NCBI GenBank assembly: GCA_902765305.1
Contig: CACWZI010000045.1
Location: forward strand, 1 to 45,442
Length of the DNA stretch: 45,442 nucleotides
Origin: an uncultured Eubacteriales bacterium
GTDB lineage: Bacteria; Bacillota; Clostridia; Christensenellales; Aristaeellaceae
Reading direction: 5' to 3'
Position numbers and translations under genes: made by a program. The first letter of the stretch is position 1. Each line of letters begins with the position of its first letter. The notes under the pieces were generated by a model. The model was not told where the DNA came from. It saw only the letters and a list, made by a program, of their open reading frames with translations, and did no database searches. This document shows, piece by piece, positions 39,166-45,442 of this stretch.

Positions 39166-40920
39166 TTATCCGACAAGCTTCTCCAGCTCCTCCAGCTTTT
39201 TCTCGAACACCTTCAGGCTCGAGCGCCAGAAGTTCACGTCGGCCACGTCGATGCCCACCGAGGCGGCCACGTCGCGCACCATGCCGCTGCCTGCAGCGCG
39301 CAGCAGCTTCTCGTAGTCGGGCAGGAAGGCCGCGCCCTTCTTCTGGTAGAGCGCGTACACGCCCACGGCGAACAGCTGGCCGAAGGCATAGGGGAAGTTG
39401 TAGAAGTGGACGTCGGTGGAGTAGTAGTGGCTCTTGCAGGCCCACATGTAGGGGTGCAGATATTCGGGGTCCAGGCCGTCGCCGTAGGTTCTCTTCTGGG
39501 CGTCCAGCATGATCTCGCACAGCTCCCGGGGGCTGAGGGTGGTGTCGGAGCGGCGGGCGACGACCTCGCTCTCGAACAGGTAGCGGCTCATGATGTCCAC
39601 GATCACCTGGGCGGCGTCGGAGAGCTGCTGCTCCAGCAGGGCGATCCGGGTGTCCCGGTCCGCGCTCTCCAGAATCCTCTGGGCCAGCAGGGTCTCGTTG
39701 AAGATCGAGGCGGTCTCCGCCAGGGGCATGGGATAGTCGGCCATGAGGATCGGCAGGTCCTTCATGCACTCGTTGTGGTAGGCGTGGCCCAGCTCGTGGG
39801 CCAGGGTGCTCACCGAGCCGTAGCTGCCCTCGAAGTTGGCCAGCACGTAGCTGATGCCCAGCGGGTGCATGCCGCTGCAGAACGCGCCGCCGCCCTTGCC
39901 CTCCCGGGGGAACATGTCGATCCACCTCTCGTCGAAGGCGCGGTTGATCATGTTCGCCATGCGGGGGCTGAACGCGCCCAGCTCGCGAACCAGGATCTCG
40001 CGGGCGTCCTCGGGGGTGTAATCCCCCTTCGCCCTGCCCACCGGGGCGAACAGGTCGTAGAACTTCAGGCCGCCCCCGTAGCCCAGCAGCTTCGCCTTCA
40101 GGCGGAAGTAGCGGCGGAACATGGGCAGGCTCTGCTCCATAGCCTGCAAAAGCGCGTCCAGCGTGGCCCGGTCCATGTTGGCCCCGTCCAAGGCCATGTC
40201 CAGCACGGAATCGTAGTGCTTCAGCTCGGCCAGCGTCCGCGCCTCGCCCTTGATGCCGTTCAGGCAGGCCGCCATGGGGATCTCCATCTTGGGATAGGCG
40301 GCCAGCTCGGCCTCGTAGGCGGCCTTGCGCACGTCGGCCTCGGGGCTGTTGGCCATGCCCCGCACCGCGGAAAGGGGCAGCGACTTGGCCTCGCCGTCCA
40401 CGGTGATCTCCACCATGTGATTGCCGTCCAGCTGGTCCCGCAGCTGCTCCCAGGCGTTGCCGCCGGTCATCTGCATTTTCAACACCGTGGGCTCCAGGGC
40501 CGGGTCGATCACGTGCTTCGCGTTCTCCTGAAGCCTGCGCAGCAGGAAGGCGTGGGCCTTCAGAAGGTCGCTCTTTTTGATCAGCGCGTCCAGGTCTTCC
40601 ACCGGGCCCAGTTTCGCGCTCAGGGCGCTGGTGGCCTCCTCCAGGCGATTCATCACCGGCAGCAGGCGCGCATAGGCCGCCATGGCCGGCTCGCAATTGG
40701 CGTCCGCCGCCAGTGTCAGCTGGGCGAAGGACATGGTCTTGGTGGCCAGCGTGGCTGCTTTCGTGTTCAGGCGGATCGCGTCCTCCAGCGCGGGCACGGA
40801 GACTTCCATATTCCGCGCCTGATCGACAGCCGCCTCGGCGGTCTTTTTCAGTTCTTCGATGTCGTTCAGGAACTCCGGCGCGTCAAAGGACGCATAGAGC
40901 TTTGAAAGGTCCCAGGTCAT
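39166..40920 (-). CDS. pepF: Oligoendopeptidase F (M3 family)
   Basis: A cytoplasmic zinc metallopeptidase of 584 residues cleaving short peptides. The zinc site is STLAHELGHAYHNECM (HExxH) with the downstream Glu helix ETASIFNETLLAQ; the N-terminal PepF domain precedes it (MTWDLSKLYASFDAPEF), and the substrate-side GAFCSGMHPLGISYVLANFEG and HPYMWACKSHYYS are typical of M3B enzymes. ATG at 40920 has GGAGGAAG 9 nt upstream. It looks monocistronic, flanked by repeat elements on both sides. Confidence 0.96.
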   Translation of the reverse strand: MTWDLSKLYASFDAPEFLNDIEELKKTAEAAVDQARNMEVSVPALEDAIRLNTKAATLATKTMSFAQLTLAADANCEPAMAAYARLLPVMNRLEEATSALSAKLGPVEDLDALIKKSDLLKAHAFLLRRLQENAKHVIDPALEPTVLKMQMTGGNAWEQLRDQLDGNHMVEITVDGEAKSLPLSAVRGMANSPEADVRKAAYEAELAAYPKMEIPMAACLNGIKGEARTLAELKHYDSVLDMALDGANMDRATLDALLQAMEQSLPMFRRYFRLKAKLLGYGGGLKFYDLFAPVGRAKGDYTPEDAREILVRELGAFSPRMANMINRAFDERWIDMFPREGKGGGAFCSGMHPLGISYVLANFEGSYGSVSTLAHELGHAYHNECMKDLPILMADYPMPLAETASIFNETLLAQRILESADRDTRIALLEQQLSDAAQVIVDIMSRYLFESEVVARRSDTTLSPRELCEIMLDAQKRTYGDGLDPEYLHPYMWACKSHYYSTDVHFYNFPYAFGQLFAVGVYALYQKKGAAFLPDYEKLLRAAGSGMVRDVAASVGIDVADVNFWRSSLKVFEKKLEELEKLVG

Positions 40921-40949
40921 TTGCTTCTTCCTCCGTTGTTTGTTGTTAT

Positions 40950-41111
40950 AAATACTGATTTGTCGCGCTGCGACAAATCAGTATTTAGGTTTTAGGTTAT
41001 AGGTTTTAGGTGTTAGGGAAGGTAGAAATCCTGACGGATTTCTTTTAAAACCTAACCCCTAAAACCTAAAACCTGAATACTGATTTATCGAGCCCTGCTC
41101 GACAAATCAGT
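40950..41111. repeat. Compound dispersed repeat: two palindromes with opposed TTTTAGG arrays (copies D and E)
   Basis: A perfect palindrome (AAATACTGATTTGTCGC arms, 40950-40986) runs into AGGTTTTAGGTTATAGG... repeats (to about 41018), a GAAATCC/GGATTTC hairpin, a complementary array (AAAACCTAACCCCTAAAACC, about 41047-41074) and a second palindrome (41079-41111). The whole 162 bp is one large inverted repeat between pepF and the NYN gene. It shows that copies A and F are half-units of the same design. Confidence 0.88.
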
Positions 41112-41116
41112 TTTCG

Positions 41117-42094
41117 TCAGCATATCCTCAGCAGCATCGTATGGGCGTCGTCCATCTCGATCACCAGCAGGCCCTTCTTCTCCAGGGCCTTCATCACGTC
41201 GCTGAAGCGCTTGAAGCCGATCTGCTTCTCCTCGAAGCTGGGATAGTCGGCCTGTATGGTGGCCTTCAGTATAGAAGGGTTCACCCGCTCGAAGCCCTCG
41301 TCCTTGAAGTGCGCCAGGGCCTGCTCGAAGGCGTGGACCCAGTTGCTCTTGTCCAGCTTCGCCTCGCCCTCGTCTTCGGTGTCCAGGCCGATCATCAGGC
41401 TGGAATTCTCCATCCAGCTGGTCAGCTTGTCGGAATTGCGGGTGATCTGCTGCACCAGCTTTCCGAAGGTGGCGCAGCCGTAGCTCTTCTCGGAAAAATC
41501 CGGGCGCAGGCGGTTCAGCGTGTCCTTCAGCTCGCTGGCGTACATCTGCTCCTCGTCCTGGTCGCCCACGATGGTCTCCACCTGGCTGACCAGCTCGTTG
41601 ATGTCGCCCTCCTCGGGGATGCTCTCCTGCTTCTTGGTCTTCTTGGGCTGGCGCTTGGCCACCGACTCCAGGAACACGAACTCGTTGCAGGCGTTGACGA
41701 ATATGCCGCTGGCCGCCTCGGAGCGTGAGATGCCCAGCACGTGCTTGCCCATGCTCTTGAGCCGTCCCACCAGGGGCGTATAGTCGCTGTCGCCGGAGAC
41801 GATGCAGAAGCTGTCGATCAGGGGGTTGGTGTAGGCCACCTCCATGGCATCGATCACCAGCTGGATGTCCAGGTTGTTCTTCTGCACCTTGCCCCAGCGC
41901 AGCGAGGGCACCACCGCGAAGGTGTTGCTCAGCAGCACCGGCTTCAAATCGGTGTAGCGATCTGTGTAGCCGTACACCTTGCCCAGCAGGATGTCCCCGC
42001 GTATCTTCACTTTTTCGATGATGGAGAGCAGCAGCGATTCCTTCGCCCCCACGTTCTCCAGGTCCACAAATACCGCAAAATTGGATTTACCCAT
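41117..42094 (-). CDS. NYN-domain protein with C-terminal LOTUS/OST-HTH domains
   Basis: A cytoplasmic protein of 325 residues. The NYN (LabA/DUF88, PIN-like nuclease) domain spans about 1-145 with the expected acidic residues in FAVFVDLENV, LDIQLVIDAMEVAY and CIVSGDSDYTPLVGRLK. A charged linker (KRQPKKTKKQES) leads to two OST-HTH/LOTUS-like units, about 160-235 (YASELKDTLNRLRPDFSEKSYGCATFGKLVQ) and 250-325 (NPSILKATIQADYPSFEEKQIGFKRFSDVMKALEKKG), which in other proteins bind RNA. RNA cleavage is the family expectation; target unknown. It starts 18 bp after ilvN, so it appears to be cotranscribed with the acetolactate synthase genes. Confidence 0.88.
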   Translation of the reverse strand: MGKSNFAVFVDLENVGAKESLLLSIIEKVKIRGDILLGKVYGYTDRYTDLKPVLLSNTFAVVPSLRWGKVQKNNLDIQLVIDAMEVAYTNPLIDSFCIVSGDSDYTPLVGRLKSMGKHVLGISRSEAASGIFVNACNEFVFLESVAKRQPKKTKKQESIPEEGDINELVSQVETIVGDQDEEQMYASELKDTLNRLRPDFSEKSYGCATFGKLVQQITRNSDKLTSWMENSSLMIGLDTEDEGEAKLDKSNWVHAFEQALAHFKDEGFERVNPSILKATIQADYPSFEEKQIGFKRFSDVMKALEKKGLLVIEMDDAHTMLLRIC

Positions 42095-42112
42095 ATGTTA
42101 TCCCTTCTGAAT

Positions 42113-42664
42113 TCAGAGCACATTCTTCCCGTAATCGAATTCGTCCTTCTCCTTGGTCTGCGCGTCGATGGTTTCCTCGCCGCGCTCCATGGCCAGCATG
42201 CCGGTGCGCACCAGCTCCAGTATGCCGAATTCACCCAGCAGGTTCTGTATGGCGTCGGCCTTGCTGTCGTCGCCGATCACGGCGATGGTCAGCGATCCGG
42301 TGGTCACGTCGATGACCGTCGAGCGGAAGATGTTGGCGATCTGTATGATCTCGCTGCGCGCCTGGTGGGTCGGCGCGGCCACCTTGATCAGCACCAGCTC
42401 CCGCCGGATGGATTTCGCCGGGTCCAGCCGCTTGACCGAGTGGACGCAGATCAGCTTGCGCAGCTGGCTGCAGATCAGCCCGGCCTGCTTCTCGCTGGTC
42501 AATACCTCGATGGTCATGCGGGAGACGGCCGGGTCGTGGGTCGTGCCCACGGCCAGCGAATCGATGTTGTAGCCCTTGCCGGAGAACAGCCGCGCCACGC
42601 GGGACAGCACGCCCGCCTCGTTGTCCACCAGCACCGCCAGGGTGTGCCTGCTGATATCATTCAC
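42113..42664 (-). CDS. ilvN: Acetolactate synthase small (regulatory) subunit
   Basis: The regulatory subunit of acetohydroxyacid synthase (183 residues), which gives valine feedback control. The ACT domain opens HTLAVLVDNEAGVLSRVARLFSGKGYNIDSLAVG; the C-terminal half has ELVLIKVAAP, and VIDVTTGSLTIAVIGDDSKADAIQNLL. GTG at 42664 has GGAGG 9 nt upstream. It follows ilvB by 18 bp. The symbol could equally be ilvH. Confidence 0.95.
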   Translation of the reverse strand: MNDISRHTLAVLVDNEAGVLSRVARLFSGKGYNIDSLAVGTTHDPAVSRMTIEVLTSEKQAGLICSQLRKLICVHSVKRLDPAKSIRRELVLIKVAAPTHQARSEIIQIANIFRSTVIDVTTGSLTIAVIGDDSKADAIQNLLGEFGILELVRTGMLAMERGEETIDAQTKEKDEFDYGKNVL

Positions 42665-42682
42665 CGTCGCTCGCCTCCTCCG

Positions 42683-44392
42683 TCAATCCACCATGAACCG
42701 GATGATGTCGCTGCCGCCGCTCACCATGGGCCGCACCATCTCGTCGATGTCGATAGCGCAGTCGATCACCGTCGCCTGTTTCCCCGCGAGTGCGTCTTCC
42801 AGGGCCGCCTCCAGCTCTGCCACGTCCGTCACCCGGCAACCCTTCAGCCCGTAGGCCTCCGCCAGCTTCACGAAGTCCGGCCCCCGGTCCAGCGTGGTCT
42901 CGCTGTAGCGGCCGTTGCAGGTCAGGGTCTGCCACTGGCGCACCATGCCCAGCGTTCCGTTGTTGAAGATCACGACGATCAGCGGCAGCTTGTAGTACCC
43001 CACCGTCGAAAGCTCGTTCAGGTTCATGCGGAAGCTGCCGTCGCCGGTGATCAGCACCACCGGCTTGTCCATGTTGCCCGCCTTGGCCCCGATGGCCGCG
43101 CCCAGGCCGAAGCCCATCGTGCCGAAGCCGCCGGAGGTGACCAGCTGGCCGGAGTATTCAAAATGCAGGTGCTGGATGGCCCACATCTGGTGCTGGCCCA
43201 CGTCGGTGGCGAATATGGCGTCCCGGGGCACGACCTTCGCGATGGTGTCCAGCACCTGGCTGGGCGTCATGTGGTCGCCAGCCTCGTCGTACTCGGTCTC
43301 GGTCTTGAAGGAGAACACATAGTCCTTCCACCTGTCGTGCGCCTGCTGCTCCAGGCGTTCGTTCAGCAGCTGCAGCACCCGCCGCGCGTCGCCGACGATG
43401 TGGTGATCGGTCTGCACGTTCTTGTTGATCTCGCTGCGGTCGATGTCGATCTGCACCACCTTCGCGTTGCGGGCGAAGCTGCCCGGCTTCAGCGCCACCC
43501 GGTCGGAGAAGCGGCAGCCCACGGCGATCAGCAGGTCGCAGGCGTCCACGGCCATGTTGCTGGCCTGGCTTCCGTGCATGCCCACCAGGCCCGTGGACAG
43601 CGGGTTCAGCCCCCGGAAGCCGCCCGCGCCCATCACGGTGATGCCCACCGGCGCGTCGATGCGGTTGGCGAAGGCCTCGAATTCCCGGTCTGCCCGGCTG
43701 CGCACCACGCCGCCGCCGCAGATCAGCATTGGCCGTTCGGAGATGCGGATCATGTCCACCAGGATGTCGATGTCGCTGTAGTCCGGCTCCGCGGCGCGGA
43801 AATCCTGGGTGGAGCGCTTCATCAGCTGGGCCAGCCGCCCCGCCTTGCCGTGCCTGTCCCGCTTCAGCGGTACATAGTCGGCCATGTCCTGGGTGACGTT
43901 CTTCGGGATGTCGATCAGCACCGGGCCGGGCCTGCCGCTGCGGGCGATGGCGAAGGCCTCCCGCAGGGTGTCGGCCAGGTCGGCCACGTCCCGCACCAGG
44001 TAGTTGCACTTGGTGATGGGCATGGTGACGCCGGTGATGTCCACCTCCTGGAAGGAATCCTTGCCCAGCAGGGGCAGCCCCACGTTGCAGGTGATGCAGA
44101 CCACCGGCGAGGAATCCATGTAGGCGGTGGCGATGCCGGTGACCAGGTTAGTGGCGCCGGGGCCGGAGGTGGCGAAGCACACGCCCACCTTGCCGGTGGC
44201 GCGGGCGTAGCCGTCCGCCGCGTGGCAGGCCCCCTGCTCGTGGGCCGTCAGCACATGGAAGATGCCGGGATAGCCCGTCAGCGCGTCGTAGACGTGCAGG
44301 ATCGTGCCCCCCGGAAAGCCGAAGACGATGCCCACCTCCTGCTCCAGCAGGCATTCCATCAGTATCTGCGCCCCGGTCATCAGCATGGTCAT
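42683..44392 (-). CDS. ilvB: Acetolactate synthase large (catalytic) subunit
   Basis: A thiamine-diphosphate enzyme (569 residues) making acetolactate and acetohydroxybutyrate for valine, leucine and isoleucine. Visible: catalytic Glu in the N-terminal domain (VLTAHEQGACHAADGYARATGK), TSGPGATNLVTGIATAYMDS, KDSFQEVDITG, the central FAD-binding domain (GITVMGAGGF), and the ThDP/Mg motif GDGSFRMNLNELSTVGYYKLPLIVVIFNN. ATG at 44392 and 44386 are both possible after GGGAGGGG. It leads the ilvB-ilvN-NYN operon and has a consensus promoter and a GC-rich hairpin in its leader. Confidence 0.96.
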   Translation of the reverse strand: MTMLMTGAQILMECLLEQEVGIVFGFPGGTILHVYDALTGYPGIFHVLTAHEQGACHAADGYARATGKVGVCFATSGPGATNLVTGIATAYMDSSPVVCITCNVGLPLLGKDSFQEVDITGVTMPITKCNYLVRDVADLADTLREAFAIARSGRPGPVLIDIPKNVTQDMADYVPLKRDRHGKAGRLAQLMKRSTQDFRAAEPDYSDIDILVDMIRISERPMLICGGGVVRSRADREFEAFANRIDAPVGITVMGAGGFRGLNPLSTGLVGMHGSQASNMAVDACDLLIAVGCRFSDRVALKPGSFARNAKVVQIDIDRSEINKNVQTDHHIVGDARRVLQLLNERLEQQAHDRWKDYVFSFKTETEYDEAGDHMTPSQVLDTIAKVVPRDAIFATDVGQHQMWAIQHLHFEYSGQLVTSGGFGTMGFGLGAAIGAKAGNMDKPVVLITGDGSFRMNLNELSTVGYYKLPLIVVIFNNGTLGMVRQWQTLTCNGRYSETTLDRGPDFVKLAEAYGLKGCRVTDVAELEAALEDALAGKQATVIDCAIDIDEMVRPMVSGGSDIIRFMVD

Positions 44393-44411
44393 GTCCCCTC
44401 CCATCTGTAGC

Positions 44412-44483
44412 GGCGGCAATCTGCCGCCATATCCTCGTCCACACCAAAGCGCCCGCCGGTCCCAGTATCAGACCCGCGGGCGC
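44412..44483 (-). promoter_or_regulatory. Leader hairpins before ilvB (possible attenuator)
   Basis: The roughly 105 nt untranslated leader contains a 13 bp stem with one mismatch (GCGCCCGCGGGTC arm, 44449-44461 / 44471-44483), followed by TTTGGTG, and a smaller GGCGGCA/TGCCGCC stem (44412-44428) next to the ribosome site. The T run is weak. No leader peptide rich in branched-chain residues and no T-box motif was found. Confidence 0.4.
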
Positions 44484-44502
44484 ATCCGGCATCATTGATG
44501 GA

Positions 44503-44532
44503 AGTATAACACCTTCCAATTTTAACTGTCAA
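44503..44532 (-). promoter_or_regulatory. Promoter of the ilv operon
   Basis: TTGACA (44532-44527) and TATACT (44508-44503) on the minus strand with an 18 bp spacer. The -35 box lies inside the last codons of the HD-domain gene. Confidence 0.82.
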
Positions 44533-45310
44533 CCGCTTTGTGTAAAGTTGCCTCAGCCACCACCTGTTTCAGAGCGTGTTGCCGGTCGAAACCGGAGAAG
44601 TGGAGTTGCCTGGCCCGGGCCAGGGCCGCCTCCAGCGCCTCGCCCGGAGAAAAGCCCGCGGCCAGCAGATCCTCCCGTGTGACCGTGGGGAGGGCCGTCA
44701 CCCGGCGGTAATCCTCCAGCCGCTGGTGCAAGAATAGCTCCAGGCTCTCGTCATAGGGCTCATCCAGCTTGCCGGAGGCGTCGGCCCGGGACAGCAGGAT
44801 CAGGTCCTCCGGGCACAGGCTCAGATCGAACAGCTGGCGGGTCTTTTTCTTCTTCGAGCGGCACTTGGCCAGTATATTGGGCCGCATGTGCAGCCACACC
44901 ATATTCTCGACATAGTCCGTCAGCACCGCGTCGTCGGTCAGACGGGCCATCAGGCTCCGGCAGAGGGGCCGGCCCGCCACCTCATGGCCATAGGCGGTGA
45001 TCTTTCCGTCCGGCTGCACCTGGGTACAGGCGGCCTTGCCCAGGTCGTGGGTCAATGCCGCCAGCATAAAGCCCAGTGGGTTTTTGGCCTTATGGCGCAG
45101 TTCGGCGGCGCAGTCCACCACCAGCATCGTGTGCTCGAATACGTCCCCCTCCGGGTGGTAGACCGGGTTCTGCGCAACGCCCACGCAGGCCGCCAGTTCA
45201 GGCAGCGCCCCAGCCAATTCACCCGCGGCGAGCATGTCGCGGAAGTGTGTCGAGGGCCGTATGGCATGCATCAACGCGTCAAATAGTCTATCCCTGCTTT
45301 TTTCATCCAT
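44522..45310 (-). CDS. HD-domain phosphohydrolase, CCA-adding-enzyme HD-like
   Basis: A cytoplasmic HD-superfamily protein of 262 residues. The metal site is spread over FEHTMLVVD, MLAALTHDLGKAACT and GHEVAGRPLCRSLMARL, the pattern seen in the HD domain of tRNA nucleotidyltransferases and their stand-alone relatives; the nucleotidyltransferase head is absent. A Lys-rich segment (RSKKKKTRQL) and a C-terminal helical part follow. Substrate unknown. ATG at 45310 has AGGAG 8 nt upstream; an earlier in-frame start at 45337 lacks one. It is followed directly by the ilv promoter. Confidence 0.85.
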   Translation of the reverse strand: MDEKSRDRLFDALMHAIRPSTHFRDMLAAGELAGALPELAACVGVAQNPVYHPEGDVFEHTMLVVDCAAELRHKAKNPLGFMLAALTHDLGKAACTQVQPDGKITAYGHEVAGRPLCRSLMARLTDDAVLTDYVENMVWLHMRPNILAKCRSKKKKTRQLFDLSLCPEDLILLSRADASGKLDEPYDESLELFLHQRLEDYRRVTALPTVTREDLLAAGFSPGEALEAALARARQLHFSGFDRQHALKQVVAEATLHKAVDS

Positions 45311-45346
45311 GTAACCTGCTCCTGACAGTGCATGCATCGTTCTGCA

Positions 45347-45442
45347 AATACTGATTTATCGAGCTATGCTCGATAAATCAGTATTCAGGTTTTAGGTTTT
45401 AGGGGTTAGGTTTTAGGGGTGGTGCAAATCCCTTAACGCTTC
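45347..45442. repeat. Dispersed palindrome with TTTTAGG tail, copy F (runs off the window)
   Basis: AATACTGATTTATCGAGC and complement (45347-45364 / 45368-45385) followed by the same CAGGTTTTAGGTTTTAGGGG tail as copy A. The match to 18244-18331 covers 88 bp with a single difference in the loop and then ends, where copy A has a small hairpin and this copy reads AACGCTTC. Confidence 0.85.

Noticed and set aside
40987-41074. TTTTAGG arrays as a CRISPR array or a true telomere.
   Set aside because: There are no unique spacers of constant length, the units are 7-8 nt, and the arrays are internal between ordinary genes.
44420-44500. Leader peptide or T-box upstream of ilvB.
   Set aside because: The ATGATG frame has no ribosome site, runs on into the ilvB start without a stop and is not rich in Val/Leu/Ile; no T-box consensus is visible.
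1-45442. tRNA, rRNA or riboswitch genes.
   Set aside because: No clover-leaf, rRNA or riboswitch core motif was recognised when reading the intergenic regions; a covariance-model scan (Rfam, tRNAscan) would settle it.

Overview
The window reads as chromosomal DNA of a GC-rich Gram-positive of the class Clostridia, probably a gut lineage and possibly from a metagenome assembly. Evidence: a dcw cell-division cluster with mraZ and a PASTA-bearing SpoVD/FtsI-type PBP, a MurE with the meso-diaminopimelate motif DNPR, Gram-positive SOS boxes at lexA, a class B sortase, a CotH-family protein, strong AGGAGG-type ribosome sites with several TTG/GTG starts, and sigma-A promoters with 17-18 bp spacers. 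I could not place it more precisely. Nearly all genes lie on the minus strand; only an AraC/DtxR-like regulator pair and lexA are on the plus strand. No rRNA, tRNA, CRISPR array, prophage or transposase was seen.

Layout. 1-3.5 kb: iron uptake (P19-like protein, FTR1 permease) divergent from the two regulators, with TTAG/CTAA dyads between them. 3.5-8 kb: class B sortase, alpha/beta hydrolase, glucose-6-phosphate isomerase, SH3-domain exported protein. 8-11.7 kb: an ABC importer of the polar amino acid (probably cyst(e)ine) family in two transcription units; each opens with a perfect promoter, a short Cys-rich leader peptide and a terminator hairpin, so translation-coupled attenuation is likely. 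A MITE-like element sits at its 3' end. 11.7-18.1 kb: an 1850-residue exported surface protein and an upstream SurA/PrsA-like exported protein interrupted by two homopolymer frameshifts.

18.4-30.2 kb: the dcw cluster mraZ-ftsL-ftsI-murE-mraY-murD-ftsW-ftsQ-ftsA-ftsZ, lacking rsmH, murF, murG, murC and murB; ftsZ is frameshifted as given. lexA is divergent from mraZ. 31-39 kb: a DUF6273 protein with a CsoR-like palindrome in its promoter spacer, then an operon of an extracytoplasmic solute-binding protein, a giant membrane receptor (ECF-S-like membrane domain, Reg_prop propeller, Y_Y_Y, HD-GYP), a membrane-anchored BMP/PnrA-like protein and a CotH-like protein. No ABC transporter accompanies the binding proteins, so I read it as a ligand-sensing c-di-GMP phosphodiesterase system; this is the most unusual protein set here. 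39-45.3 kb: oligoendopeptidase F, an NYN-LOTUS protein cotranscribed with ilvB-ilvN, and an HD-domain protein.

Two repeat classes run through the intergenic DNA: a dispersed palindrome (core ACTGATTTRTCG), often followed by telomere-like TTTTAGG repeats (six palindromes at five loci), and hairpins made of opposed short tandem repeats at operon junctions (FTR1-P19, murE-mraY, mraY-murD).
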